Assembly (NCBI GenBank): GCA_003132505.1
Contig: PKXY01000045.1
Coordinates: 30,569 to 94,568, forward strand
Source of the DNA: Solirubrobacterales bacterium
GTDB lineage: Bacteria > Actinomycetota > Thermoleophilia > Solirubrobacterales > Solirubrobacteraceae
Direction: 5' to 3'
DNA: 64,000 bases
The notes beneath the pieces were generated by a model. That model was not told the origin of the DNA and did no database searches. It saw only the letters and a program-made list of their open reading frames with translations. The position numbers were made by a program, and so were the translations under genes. Each line of letters begins with the position of its first letter. Positions within the stretch are counted from its first letter, which is position 1. Shown piece by piece: positions 41,347 to 50,319 of the stretch.

Positions 41347-42279
41347 GTGGCTGGCGCTAAGACACGTGGACACGCCGTTCTGCGTCTTGCGTTGCGAGGC
41401 GTTCGACGTGACGGCTCGTGGGTCGTCGTAGCCGTCGTCCTGCTCGTGCCATGCACGGCAGCGTCGGGGCGGAGCGTGTCGCGCCCGCGGCTGACTGCCT
41501 CGATCACCGTTGGCGGCACCCTTGTCGCTTCCTCTGGGCGGGTCGGTGCGGGGAAGTTCGCTGGGGCGGGCGTCCGTGCGGGGTGGCGCGTCGTGCTCGA
41601 ACGGTACGGTGCGGTGTCGCACGGTCGAGCGTCGTGGCAGGCCCTTGCGAGTGCGGCGCTGAGTGCGAGCGGCAAGGCGAGCAGGTTTGCGCTGACGTGG
41701 ACGGCTTCCGTTCCAAAGACTGTGCGCCGGGTGATCCTGCGTGTCGAGCTGGTGTCGCACGGGCGACTGCTCGCCACTACCCATTCCAGACGCTTGGAGA
41801 TCCGCCCGCCAGCCATCGTCGCGGCGAAGACCATTAGCGCCGGTGGCTTCCACACGTGCGCGCTGCTCGTCACCGCCACCATCGACTGTTGGGGCGACAA
41901 CGAGGACGGGCAACTAGGGGACGGGACCACGAGTCTCGGGAGTGACCTGCCGCTGGCGGTCAGCGGCAGGTCACGCGCAACACAAATCGCCGCCGGCAAC
42001 GCTCACACGTGCGCGCTGCTCGTCACCGCCAGCATCGACTGCTGGGGCTACAACTACACCGGGCAACTCGGGGACGGGACCACGACCGACAGCGACCTCC
42101 CGGTAGCCGTCAGCGGCATCACCAACGCAACCCAGATCACCGCCGGCAGCGCCCACACGTGCGCGCTACTCGCTACCGGCGCCGTCGACTGCTGGGGCTA
42201 CGACGGGGCCGGGGAACTCGGGGACGGCATCACGACCTTCGACAGCGACCTACCGGTCGCGGTCAGGAGGATTGGATAG
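41347..42279 (+). CDS. Secreted RCC1-repeat protein, apparently truncated
   Basis: Up to 310 residues from GTG 41347; TTG 41392 just before the hydrophobic segment ([17 protein letters not shown]) is an alternative. An immunoglobulin-like stretch is followed by three RCC1-type repeats of about 45 residues: [45 protein letters not shown]...[15 protein letters not shown] and [12 protein letters not shown]...[17 protein letters not shown] closed propeller needs about seven blades, and the frame stops in the fourth (PVAVRRIG-stop), 17 bases inside the convergent oxidoreductase gene. The 3' part appears lost by a rearrangement. A shorter functional form cannot be excluded. Confidence 0.65.
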   Translation: MAGAKTRGHAVLRLALRGVRRDGSWVVVAVVLLVPCTAASGRSVSRPRLTASITVGGTLVASSGRVGAGKFAGAGVRAGWRVVLERYGAVSHGRASWQALASAALSASGKASRFALTWTASVPKTVRRVILRVELVSHGRLLATTHSRRLEIRPPAIVAAKTISAGGFHTCALLVTATIDCWGDNEDGQLGDGTTSLGSDLPLAVSGRSRATQIAAGNAHTCALLVTASIDCWGYNYTGQLGDGTTTDSDLPVAVSGITNATQITAGSAHTCALLATGAVDCWGYDGAGELGDGITTFDSDLPVAVRRIG

Positions 42280-43242
42280 TGCGCAGAGCGCAGCCGATCA
42301 CCGCGTCGAGGGTTTCCATGATCTCGACTGTTTCGTCGAGCGGCATCAGCGGGCTTTCGTGCAGCCCGGCCCGCAGACAGCGGCCGACCTCCTCGGCCTC
42401 ATGACGCATGCCGCGACTGTGATGAGCCTGCTCGTGGCGCGTCGGCTCGCCTCGCCGCGGAACGACGGTGAAGGATGTCGGCGCGAAGAACGGGCCGTCA
42501 ACTTCGATCCTCCCGTCGGTGCCGATGATCGTGGCGCGGTTCGGCAGGTCCGCGAGCAAGGTGCAATGGAGCAGAGCCTGAGCGCCATTCTCGTAGCCGA
42601 AGGCCATCGACACCTGGGCGTCAACGCCCGACGGTGCTGGGGCGGCCACAGCAGCGATCCGCTGTGGCCGCCCCAGCACCATCGACGCGAACGGCACCGT
42701 GTAAACGCCGAGGTCGAGTAGGGCCCCACCCCCAAGCGCTGGTGCGTAGATCCGGTGAGTGGGATCAGACGGGCACCTTCCCCCATGGTCGGCGTGCACG
42801 GCGACGATCGTGCCGAGAACATCCTCGTCCAACAGCCGCCTTATCTCCCGGATGTGAGGCAGAAAGCGCGTCCACATCGCCTCCATGAGGAAGAGCTGCT
42901 TGGCGCGCGCGGTCGCCACGAGCTCCCGGGCCTCGCCTGCATTGATCGTAAAAGGCTTCTCGACCACGACCGCCTTCCGCACTCGAGTGCCAGCATCGCG
43001 CCCGCCTGGTGCATCGCGTGGGGCGTGGCCACGTACACGACGTCGACCTCGGAATCAGCGACGAGCGTTTCGTAGGAGGCGTGCTGGCGCGGGATGTTAA
43101 ATTCGGCCCCGAAACGCTCTGCGCGTTCCTGCGTGCGCGAGCCCACTGCCACGACCGAGCCGGCGTCGCTCGAAGCCAGCTCCTCAGCGAACTGGTGAGC
43201 GATCGAGCCTGTGCCCACTATGCCCCACCGGAGTGCGCTCAT
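42263..43242 (-). pseudogene. Gfo/Idh/MocA-family oxidoreductase, frameshifted
   Basis: Two frames complete one protein of about 326 residues. The first (from ATG 43242) holds the Rossmann motif LRWGIVGTGSIAHQFAEEL and DVVYVATPHAMHQAGAMLALE; the second (to 42263) resumes with KAVVVEKPFTINAGEARELV, the E-K-P motif, and runs through ALGGGALLDLGVYTVPFASMVLG to the end. The shift lies near 42985, where a one-base change restores the frame. Such enzymes oxidise or reduce sugars and inositols with NAD(P). Either a recent mutation or a sequence error; both halves are otherwise well preserved. Confidence 0.8.
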
Positions 43243-43347
43243 CGCTCTGAAACCCTGCAACCGAAGCCAGCCGTGCTCGAGGAGCAGCCGGCCGGTTCGG
43301 TTCTCTTTGCGCCGGCTTGCTATTGAAGCTCAGCGGCCTCTGGCAGC

Positions 43348-43872
43348 TCAGTCTGCGTAGAGCTTTCCGCCGCAGTCCCAGGACCCGCTGAACGGCTTGC
43401 CAGTGCCGAACGCTCCCTTGAACGACTGGAACGTGCCGCTCAGCGGCCTCGAGCCCGTGTCGTTCGTCTTCACCGTGTTGAGCGAGATCAGCGACCTCCC
43501 GCCCCATGAGGCGTTCACGGTCTCGATCGCGACCGGCTGCTCGTCGATTTGCAGCTGGAACAACCGACGGCCACCGTTGGTCTTGAGGTTGCCGTAGTCG
43601 ATCGTTCCAAGCGTGACACCCAGTGTCAACCCGATCGCCTTATCGCTGTTGCAGCGGCCATACCTGAACTTGTAGGTCTTGCCGCCGAGGAGCAAGGTCG
43701 CGGTCGCTGGACCGCAGTAGCGTATCTCCGTCTTTCCGTGCACGCTGGTGCTCTTCGTGACACACGAAGGCGAGGCCAAGGACACGCGGGGCTTGGCAGC
43801 CGAACCGCAGCCGCTCAAGGCAGCGGCGCAACCTGCAAGTGCGGCAAAGGCGACTGGAGCGGGCACCTTCAT
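43348..43872 (-). CDS. Putative lipoprotein of unknown function
   Basis: 174 residues from ATG 43872, chosen because a lipoprotein signal begins there (MKVPAPVAFAALAGCAAALSGC, lipobox LSGC). The mature part has four cysteines (SPSCVTKS, IRYCGPA, YGRCNSD, SWDCGGK) and beta-type segments such as TATLLLGGKTYKFRYGRC and RRLFQLQIDEQPVAIETV. No family recognised. It lies between the broken oxidoreductase and the alpha-glucoside operon, on the same strand as both. Confidence 0.65.
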   Translation of the reverse strand: MKVPAPVAFAALAGCAAALSGCGSAAKPRVSLASPSCVTKSTSVHGKTEIRYCGPATATLLLGGKTYKFRYGRCNSDKAIGLTLGVTLGTIDYGNLKTNGGRRLFQLQIDEQPVAIETVNASWGGRSLISLNTVKTNDTGSRPLSGTFQSFKGAFGTGKPFSGSWDCGGKLYAD

Positions 43873-43986
43873 CGGACCCAGCCTCGTCTGCTGTGCGCGA
43901 CCAAAGCCCCGCGGCGGCAACGCATTATCGGTGAATTGCGTCGCTTCTCGGAGTCGGCGTGGCGCACTTCAGAACGTGCGCGCTGA

Positions 43987-45012
43987 TCACGACGGAGGGT
44001 CCGTCAGGAAGCCAGTGTCGACGGCGAAGAACAACAGCGCTTCGCGTGACACGGCGAAGGCTGCGGCCGTCCCGGGCTCGACGTGATCTGCCACGGGCAG
44101 TTTTGCCACGAGCGAGAGCTCGCCGAGGCGGAGGTGCGCAAGCTGTTCGTCGCCGAGGTACTCGACGACCTCCACCCCGGCGTTGAAGCCGACGCTGCCG
44201 TTCAGCGCCGGGCCGACTCGGATGTGCTCAGGCCGGAAGCCGACGAGGCTGGAGTCCGAGCCAAGCTTCAGGACCGGGGCGGGAACGACGTTCATCGCCG
44301 GCGAGCCGATGAACGTCGCGACGAACGTGTTGACGGGCCGAGTGTAGAGCTCCTCGGGCGTGCCTTGCTGTTGGAGGACTCCCTCGCGCATCACCGCTAT
44401 GCGGTCGCCCATCGTCATCGCCTCGACCTGATCGTGTGTGACGTAGATGGTGGTCGTCCCAAGCCGCTTCTGGAGCGTCAGGATCTCGCCTCGCGTTTGC
44501 ACGCGCAACGCCGCGTCGAGGTTAGAGAGCGGCTCGTCCATCAGGAACACCGCCGGCTCGCGCACGATCGCCCGCCCAAGCGCTACGCGTTGGCGTTGTC
44601 CTCCGGAGAGAGCCTTCGGCTTGCGCTGCAGGTGCTGGTCGAGGTTCAGTGCCGCCGCAGCCTCGTGGACCCGGCGCGCTATCTCGGGCTTGCTGATCTT
44701 GTGCAGCTTCAGTCCGAACGCGAGGTTTTGTTCGACGGTCATGTGCGGGTAGAGCGCATAGTTCTGGAAGACCATCGCGATGTCGCGATCCTTGGGCGAC
44801 ACATGATTCATCACACGGTCGCCGATCAGGATCGTGCCGTCGGTGATCTCCTCGAGGCCCGCCACCATCCGCAGGGCGGTCGTCTTCCCGCAGCCCGACG
44901 GCCCGACGAAGACCATGAACTCGCCTTCTCCAATCGCGAGATCCAGGTCGTTTACGGCGCGCGTGCCGTCCCCGTAAACCTTGGAGACGCCCTCGAAGTG
45001 AATCTCAGCCAT
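43987..45012 (-). CDS. Sugar ABC transporter ATPase (MsmX/UgpC/MalK type)
   Basis: 341 residues. Walker A GPSGCGKTTALRMVAGLEEITDGTI, Q-loop MVFQNYALYPHMTVEQNLAFGLKL, signature LSGGQRQRVALGRAI, Walker B VFLMDEPLSNLDAALR and switch His YVTHDQVEAMTMGDRIAVM. A C-terminal OB/TOBE domain follows, as in MalK-like ATPases for CUT1 sugar importers. It is the last gene of the operon; its ATG overlaps the permease stop by one base. Confidence 0.94.
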   Translation of the reverse strand: MAEIHFEGVSKVYGDGTRAVNDLDLAIGEGEFMVFVGPSGCGKTTALRMVAGLEEITDGTILIGDRVMNHVSPKDRDIAMVFQNYALYPHMTVEQNLAFGLKLHKISKPEIARRVHEAAAALNLDQHLQRKPKALSGGQRQRVALGRAIVREPAVFLMDEPLSNLDAALRVQTRGEILTLQKRLGTTTIYVTHDQVEAMTMGDRIAVMREGVLQQQGTPEELYTRPVNTFVATFIGSPAMNVVPAPVLKLGSDSSLVGFRPEHIRVGPALNGSVGFNAGVEVVEYLGDEQLAHLRLGELSLVAKLPVADHVEPGTAAAFAVSREALLFFAVDTGFLTDPPS

Positions 45013-45938
45013 CAGCCCTTCAGCGCTCCACTCAGGCCGGTTCCGCGCAGGAACCCGCGCTGGAAGATTAGGAAGCCGACGATCGGGACCAGAGCCGACA
45101 GCGCCAGGGCCGCGAGGAAGTCACCAAGTGGCGTGAAGGGCTCGATTTGCGGCAGGTGCACCGCGACCGTCTGCAGGTTCGCGTTCGTGTCGCCGAGTAC
45201 CAGCAGCGGCCACAGGTAGTCCTTGAACGACGCCAGGATGGCGAAGATCGAGACGACGCCGAGGATCGGCCGCGACATCGGTATCACGATGTTGAAGAAC
45301 AGGCGGAAAGGACCGCAGCCGTCGATGCGGGCAGCCTCGAAAATCTCACGCGGCAAGTTGTCGAAGAAGCGCTTCATCAGTACGACGTTGAACGCGTTCG
45401 CCGATTCTGGCAGCCAGATCGCGAAGTAGTTGCCGGCGAAGGAATGGTGGATGAACGGCGGGTCCACGACCTCGACGTAGAGCGGCACGAGCAGCACGAC
45501 CGCCGGGACGAACAGGGTCGTCAGCAGCGCCGCCATGATGACCTTCCCGAACCTCGGCTGAAGGACCGAGAGCGCGTACGCGCCAGTCGTCGCGATGAAG
45601 ATCGCGCTGATCCACGAGCCGATCGCCACCACGACCGTGTTCTTCAGATACAGGCCGACATCGAGGTTGTTCCAGGCGTCGGTCAGGTTGCTCCAGGCAA
45701 TCCCGTGCGGGAAGAGCGCCATCGGCGACACGATCGTGTCTTGCGTCGTCGTAATCGCCGACTTGAAAAGCCAGAGGATCGGGCCGAGGCCCACGATCAC
45801 GAGCAGAACCAAGAGCAGCACGTGCGCAGTCCCAAGTCCCCACTTGACGCTCGGCCGGTGCCAGTCGTCGTCGAGCACCAGCCCCTGCTGGCGTGCCTCG
45901 TACGCGCGCTGTTTGCGCCGGAACGGGAGCACGGTCAT
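45012..45938 (-). CDS. CUT1 sugar ABC transporter permease (MalG type)
   Basis: 308 residues with six membrane helices. The coupling loop LPREIFEAARIDGCGPFRLFFNIVIPMSRPILGVVSIF is the EAA motif of MalG-like subunits (EAAxxDGxxxxxxFxxIxxP). A cytoplasmic N-terminal arm of about 30 residues precedes helix 1. Its start overlaps the stop of the MalF-type gene (ATGA). It forms the channel for an oligosaccharide, probably an alpha-glucoside given the GH13 gene. Confidence 0.93.
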   Translation of the reverse strand: MTVLPFRRKQRAYEARQQGLVLDDDWHRPSVKWGLGTAHVLLLVLLVIVGLGPILWLFKSAITTTQDTIVSPMALFPHGIAWSNLTDAWNNLDVGLYLKNTVVVAIGSWISAIFIATTGAYALSVLQPRFGKVIMAALLTTLFVPAVVLLVPLYVEVVDPPFIHHSFAGNYFAIWLPESANAFNVVLMKRFFDNLPREIFEAARIDGCGPFRLFFNIVIPMSRPILGVVSIFAILASFKDYLWPLLVLGDTNANLQTVAVHLPQIEPFTPLGDFLAALALSALVPIVGFLIFQRGFLRGTGLSGALKG

Positions 45939-46885
45939 GACGTGCTCCAGGCGCGCGTTGCGCGCAGATAGATGAGCGAGAACACTGCGAGGAACGCCAC
46001 CAGCATCAGACTGAGCGCCGCAGCTTCGCCGTACGCGGCGCCGATTGAGTTGCCGAACGCGTAGTCATAGATGAGCAGCAGCACGGTCAGGGTCGCGTTC
46101 GCGGGGCCGCCCTGGGTGAAGAGCCACGGCTCGATGAAGACCTGCGCGGTCCCAATGATCTGCAGGATCATCGTGATGAGGAGGATGGTGCGGAGCTGCG
46201 GCAGCGTGACATGCCAAAGCTTCTTCCAAAGCCCGGCACCGTCGACGGACGCGGCCTCATAGAGCTCACGATTCACGCCAGTGAGCGCTGCAAGGTAGAT
46301 GATCACCGTGCTGCCGGCGTTCGCCCACGTCGAATAGAGGACAAGCGAGGGTATCGCCTGTGACGTCGATTGGATCCACTCTTGTGGGTGGATGCCGACC
46401 CAGCCAAGGATCGTGTTGAAGACGCCTATCCCCCCCGAGTCACCGTAAAACGTCTTCCACAACAGCACCCCGACAACCGGCGGAATCACAACCGGCAGGT
46501 AGGCGAGCGCGCTATACAGACCGCGCCGCTTGCGTACCTCGCTGATCAGCACCGAGATAATCAGCGGGATCGGGTAGCCGAAGACGAGGGCGAGTCCGGC
46601 GAACTCCGCGGTGTTCTTGACAGCAATCAGGAACAACGGGTCGTGGATGACCTCGGAAAAGTTCGCGAGCCCAATCCACTTTGCCGGCTGGACGAGGTTG
46701 GTGAACTGCAGCGACATCATCACCAGACGGACGATCGGATACCACGAGAACAGGCCGAAGACCAAGAGCAAAGGCAGCAGGAAGAGGAACTTCGAGAGCC
46801 CGCCCCGCTTCACCCAAGTCGCGGGCGTGCGCCTGACGCGCTTACGCTTCGGAGCGGCGCCCGCCGGTTGAGGCGCTGTGCTCAC
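45935..46885 (-). CDS. CUT1 sugar ABC transporter permease (MalF type)
   Basis: 316 residues, six membrane helices beginning GLSKFLFLLPLLLVFGLFSWYPIVRLVMMSL. The EAA motif is GVNRELYEAASVDGAGLWKKLWHVTLPQLRTILLITMI. Separated from the binding-protein gene by 199 bases that carry a duplicated hairpin unit, unlike all other junctions in this operon, which overlap. Confidence 0.93.
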   Translation of the reverse strand: MSTAPQPAGAAPKRKRVRRTPATWVKRGGLSKFLFLLPLLLVFGLFSWYPIVRLVMMSLQFTNLVQPAKWIGLANFSEVIHDPLFLIAVKNTAEFAGLALVFGYPIPLIISVLISEVRKRRGLYSALAYLPVVIPPVVGVLLWKTFYGDSGGIGVFNTILGWVGIHPQEWIQSTSQAIPSLVLYSTWANAGSTVIIYLAALTGVNRELYEAASVDGAGLWKKLWHVTLPQLRTILLITMILQIIGTAQVFIEPWLFTQGGPANATLTVLLLIYDYAFGNSIGAAYGEAAALSLMLVAFLAVFSLIYLRATRAWSTS

Positions 46886-46947
46886 GTCGTCTTCTCGAGC
46901 GTGGGGGTAATGGATTGTCTGGGTGTCATCGGCTGTTTGGGTCTCAG

Positions 46948-47076
46948 TCGGGCCTCCGGCCCGGTGGTCACGCTACTGCTAGCACGACCAACCCGCGCCG
47001 CCGGTCCGTCCTCATTCGGGCTCACCGGCCCGGGTGGTCGAGCTCCTTGGTAGCACGACCACCCGCGACCGGCAAG
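46948..47076. repeat. Duplicated about 60-bp unit with paired hairpins between binding-protein and permease genes
   Basis: Two imperfect copies (about 46948-47008 and 47016-47076) share GGCCCGG-TGGTC, TAGCACGACCA and CCGCG. Each has a small stem (CGGGCC-TCC-GGCCCG in the first) followed by a larger one: GGGTGGTCG with CGACCACCC in the second copy (47032-47064), and in the first a 13-pair stem with a bulge and two wobble pairs on the minus transcript (46963-46993). Differences largely keep the pairing, which suggests the RNA structure is selected. Probably stabilises the upstream binding-protein message or partly terminates before the permeases. Confidence 0.65.
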
Positions 47077-47084
47077 CGAGCGTC

Positions 47085-48497
47085 TTAGGACGACGCGGAT
47101 GCCTGCGCAATCGAGGCCTGTCCGGCGGAGTTAGCCGCCTGGAGCAGGGCCGGGATGTTTGCGTTCTGGTTGGTCAGGACCTGCTCGACGACCGAGTCCA
47201 GGTCGCCGTAGATCGCCTGCGTCGCCGCCTCGGGCTCCGGCACCAAGTTGTCCTTGAGGATGGACTTGTTGAACGGCGCGAACGCCGTCTCCGGAACGTT
47301 GATGTACGGCTCTTCCCACTTCAGATCCTGGTTGTAGATCTTCTGGCTGAAGATCGGGAAGGTCGGCACACCAACCGGCTGGTTGTCGTCGTCGAGCGAC
47401 TTCGCGTTGCGAATCGCCCCCGCCTTGGTTACGAGCGGCGAGATGTAGAAGAAGTTGATCCACTTCACCGCCGCGGCGATCTGCGCCTTGGAAGCAAACG
47501 GCGTGACTGCGGCAAGGGTGCCGCCGCCGAGTTCGCCAGGGCTGCTGGCGCCCGAACCGCTGCTCTGCTGCGGGAGCGCAGCCAGACCGTAGATACCGGC
47601 CGGGATGTTAAAGCCCTGGACCATGTTCGTGTACACGTCAGAACCACTGATGAACATGCCGATCTCACCAGCCGCGAAGGCCTGGTTGCTGGTGCCCCAA
47701 CTGAGGTTGAAGTTGGTGCCCATCGCGTTGTCATTCCAACGCAGGTTGTGGTCGAAGGTCAGAGCAGCAACTGCTCCCGGGTTGTCGAAGGTAGCGACGG
47801 CCTTGGCGCCGATGCCTTTCTCCATGCGACCACCGAATGCGTCGGCCATCGTCGTCAGGATCCAGCCAGCGGTGTTGTCATTCGCACCCATGACCGAGAA
47901 GCCGGCCACCTGCGCGTCGTGAAGTACGATCGCCTTCGCGTCGGTCTCGACCTGCGCCCACGTCTTCGGCGGGTCATTCGGGTTGAGGCCCGCGTTCGCG
48001 AAGAGGTTGCGGTTGTACTCGAGTCCCTGCGCATACGCCGCTTCGGGAATCGCGACAATCTGACCCTTCGCATCGGTGCCCTCGGCGATCGCCGCCTTGT
48101 CGAAGTCCTTGGACCACGAGTAGGTCTTGACGTACTTCGTCAGGTTGGCGAGCTGTCCAGCATCACCGAGCGAATCACCATCCGTGAACGGAACTGTGAA
48201 CACGGTCGGCAACGTCTTCGCGGCGAGCTCCGCGGCAAACGTCGGAGCGGTCCAGTCGTACTGAACCGACTTCACATTGATCCCCGGATTCGCCTTCTCG
48301 AACTGCTTGACCTGGTTGTTGAACTGCGCGGTCGCCGCCGCCGTGGCGCCCGGGACCAGCGACGCGACACTGATGCTCACCGACGAACTCGCCGACGCAC
48401 TGGAGGCCGAGCCCACAGCCACAGCCCCCAGGCTGATAGCTGCGACGGCAGCGCCCATGCGAAGCCTGCTGCTTAATTTCACTGATCTAATTTGCAT
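47085..48497 (-). CDS. Extracellular sugar-binding protein (CUT1, family 1 solute-binding)
   Basis: 470 residues. Signal peptide RLRMGAAVAAISLGAVAVGSASSASA with no lipobox cysteine. Family pattern: FNNQVKQFEKANPGINVKSVQYDW, AIPEAAYAQGLEYNRNLFANAGLNPNDPPKTWAQVETDAKAI, FAAGEIGMFISG and LGGGTLAAVTPFASKAQIAAAVKWINFF are typical of maltose/trehalose-type binding proteins. Its ATG overlaps the GH13 stop by one base (TAATG), with GGAGAGGAAGGG upstream. Captures the oligosaccharide substrate outside the membrane. Confidence 0.92.
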   Translation of the reverse strand: MQIRSVKLSSRLRMGAAVAAISLGAVAVGSASSASASSSVSISVASLVPGATAAATAQFNNQVKQFEKANPGINVKSVQYDWTAPTFAAELAAKTLPTVFTVPFTDGDSLGDAGQLANLTKYVKTYSWSKDFDKAAIAEGTDAKGQIVAIPEAAYAQGLEYNRNLFANAGLNPNDPPKTWAQVETDAKAIVLHDAQVAGFSVMGANDNTAGWILTTMADAFGGRMEKGIGAKAVATFDNPGAVAALTFDHNLRWNDNAMGTNFNLSWGTSNQAFAAGEIGMFISGSDVYTNMVQGFNIPAGIYGLAALPQQSSGSGASSPGELGGGTLAAVTPFASKAQIAAAVKWINFFYISPLVTKAGAIRNAKSLDDDNQPVGVPTFPIFSQKIYNQDLKWEEPYINVPETAFAPFNKSILKDNLVPEPEAATQAIYGDLDSVVEQVLTNQNANIPALLQAANSAGQASIAQASASS

Positions 48498-50230
48498 TAC
48501 CCTTCCTCTCCTTCTCCCTGATGGGTGTTCTGTTCAGTTGGATTCGACTCCGGATGAAGTTGAGCCCGGTCTGCGGCCTGCACCAACCAGACCGTGGTGT
48601 CCTGCGGCAGCGCGTTGCCGACCAGCGCGGCGCTTCCGATGAGAACGTCGGCCCCGGCGGGAAGTTCAACCGGCTGCGGGCCAAAATTGACGATGCAGAG
48701 GAAACGATCGCCGCGCGCGAACGCGATCACATCGTCGCCGTACTCGAGCCAGCGCGGCTCGGACCCGACGCCCCACGGCGCCTCGCGGCGGATGCGCAGC
48801 CCCGCGCGGTAGAGGCTGAGCATCGAGGCCGGGTCGTCAGTCTGCGCCTCGACCGAGAGCGACGCCCAGTCGCCGGGCTGGTCGAGCCAGAGAAGCACCT
48901 CCTCGTTCGGGCTGAAGCCGTAGGGCGGCTTCGCGCCCGACCACGGGATCGGGACCCGGCAGCCATCGCGGCCGGGATCCACGCCTCCTGAACGGTGCCA
49001 CATCGGATCCTGGCGGCGGTCGGAGGGGATGTCCTCCGCTTCCGGCAGTCCGAGCTCTTCGCCCTGGTAGACGTACATCGAGCCCGGCAGCGCCATCGCA
49101 AGCAGTGCGGCGGCCCGCGCGCGCCGCGTGCCGCGTAGGAGGTCGGTGGGCGTGCCCGCGCGCTTCGTCTCGAAGGAGAACCCGGTGTCGGCGCGGCCGT
49201 AGCGCGTGACCGGGCGGGTGACATCGTGGTTCGAGAGCACCCAGGTCGCCGGCGCGTCCACGGGCGCATGCGCCGCGAGCGCAGACTCGATCGAGGTCCG
49301 CATCGGACCGGGCTCCCACGGGCACGCCAGGAAGTCGAAGTTGAACGCGGTGTGGAGCTCATCGGGGCGCAGGTAGCGGACGAAGCGGTCGACGTCGGGC
49401 AGCCAGACCTCGCCGACGAGCATCCGGGGGTCCTCGTAGCCGTCCGCGATCGTGCGCCAGCGGCGGTAGATCTCGTGCAGCTCGTCTCGGTCGGTGAACG
49501 GATGCTCGCCCGGGGCGGCGTCCGGCCGCTCTTCGGGGAGCCCGGGGTCCTTGACCAGGAGCCCCGCTGAGTCGATGCGCACGCCGGCGACGCCGCGATC
49601 GAACCAGAAGCGAAGGATGTCCTCGTGCTCGGCCCACACCTCGGGGTGCTGCCAGTTGAGGTCGGGCTGCTCGGGGGCGAAGAGGTGGAGGTACCACTCG
49701 CCGTCGCCGACGCGCGTCCAGGCCGGACCGCCAAAGATCGACTGCCAGCCGTTCGGCGGCAGCTCGTGCTCTTCGCCGGTTCCGGGCCGGAACCAGAAGC
49801 GCTCGCGGGCCGGGGACCCCGCCGGTGCAGCCAGCGCCTCCCTGAACCACGGGTGCTCGTTCGAGACGTGGTTCGGGACGATATCGACGATCGTGCGGAT
49901 GCCGAGCGCCCGCGCCTCCTCGATCAGCTGTTCGGCTTCCCAGAGGGTCCCGAAAGCCGGATCGATCGACCGGTAATCCGCGATGTCGTAGCCGGCGTCG
50001 GCGAGCGGCGAGGGGTACCACGGGTTGAACCAGAGCGCGTCAACGCCGAGCGCGGCAAGATAGGGCAGGCATGCCCGCACTCCCGCCAGGTCGCCGATCC
50101 CATCGCCGTTCGCGTCGGCGAAGCTCCGAACGTAGACCTGGTAAACGACCGCGTCGCGCCACCACGGGCGCTCGATCGCGTCCGCGGGATCGCGCAACGG
50201 GAACGCCTTGGTTGCGTCCGTCTCCCTCAT
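48497..50230 (-). CDS. GH13 alpha-glucosidase (oligo-1,6-glucosidase/trehalose-hydrolase type)
   Basis: 577 residues of a clan GH-H TIM-barrel enzyme. Conserved regions: WWRDAVVYQVYVRSFADANGDGIGDLAGV, DIVPNHVSNEHPWF, nucleophile Asp in GVAGVRIDSAGLL, acid/base Glu in MLVGEVWLPD, and transition-state Asp in VLSNHDVTRP. No signal peptide, so it acts in the cytoplasm on sugars imported by the downstream transporter. Products are glucose units from short alpha-glucosides; exact linkage cannot be read. First gene of the operon, 89 bases downstream of the lacI stop. Confidence 0.93.
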   Translation of the reverse strand: MRETDATKAFPLRDPADAIERPWWRDAVVYQVYVRSFADANGDGIGDLAGVRACLPYLAALGVDALWFNPWYPSPLADAGYDIADYRSIDPAFGTLWEAEQLIEEARALGIRTIVDIVPNHVSNEHPWFREALAAPAGSPARERFWFRPGTGEEHELPPNGWQSIFGGPAWTRVGDGEWYLHLFAPEQPDLNWQHPEVWAEHEDILRFWFDRGVAGVRIDSAGLLVKDPGLPEERPDAAPGEHPFTDRDELHEIYRRWRTIADGYEDPRMLVGEVWLPDVDRFVRYLRPDELHTAFNFDFLACPWEPGPMRTSIESALAAHAPVDAPATWVLSNHDVTRPVTRYGRADTGFSFETKRAGTPTDLLRGTRRARAAALLAMALPGSMYVYQGEELGLPEAEDIPSDRRQDPMWHRSGGVDPGRDGCRVPIPWSGAKPPYGFSPNEEVLLWLDQPGDWASLSVEAQTDDPASMLSLYRAGLRIRREAPWGVGSEPRWLEYGDDVIAFARGDRFLCIVNFGPQPVELPAGADVLIGSAALVGNALPQDTTVWLVQAADRAQLHPESNPTEQNTHQGEGEEG

Positions 50231-50319
50231 CGGCGCGAGAATTACATACTCAACAAATTAATGCAAGGGGGAACCGCGCGCCTGAAATTTTCGTACTGTC
50301 TAGCGCAAGCGATCCAGCC

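Noticed and set aside
47034-48476. 480-residue plus-strand ORF opposite the sugar-binding protein
   Set aside because: Shadow; the minus strand has a signal peptide and family 1 binding-protein motifs.
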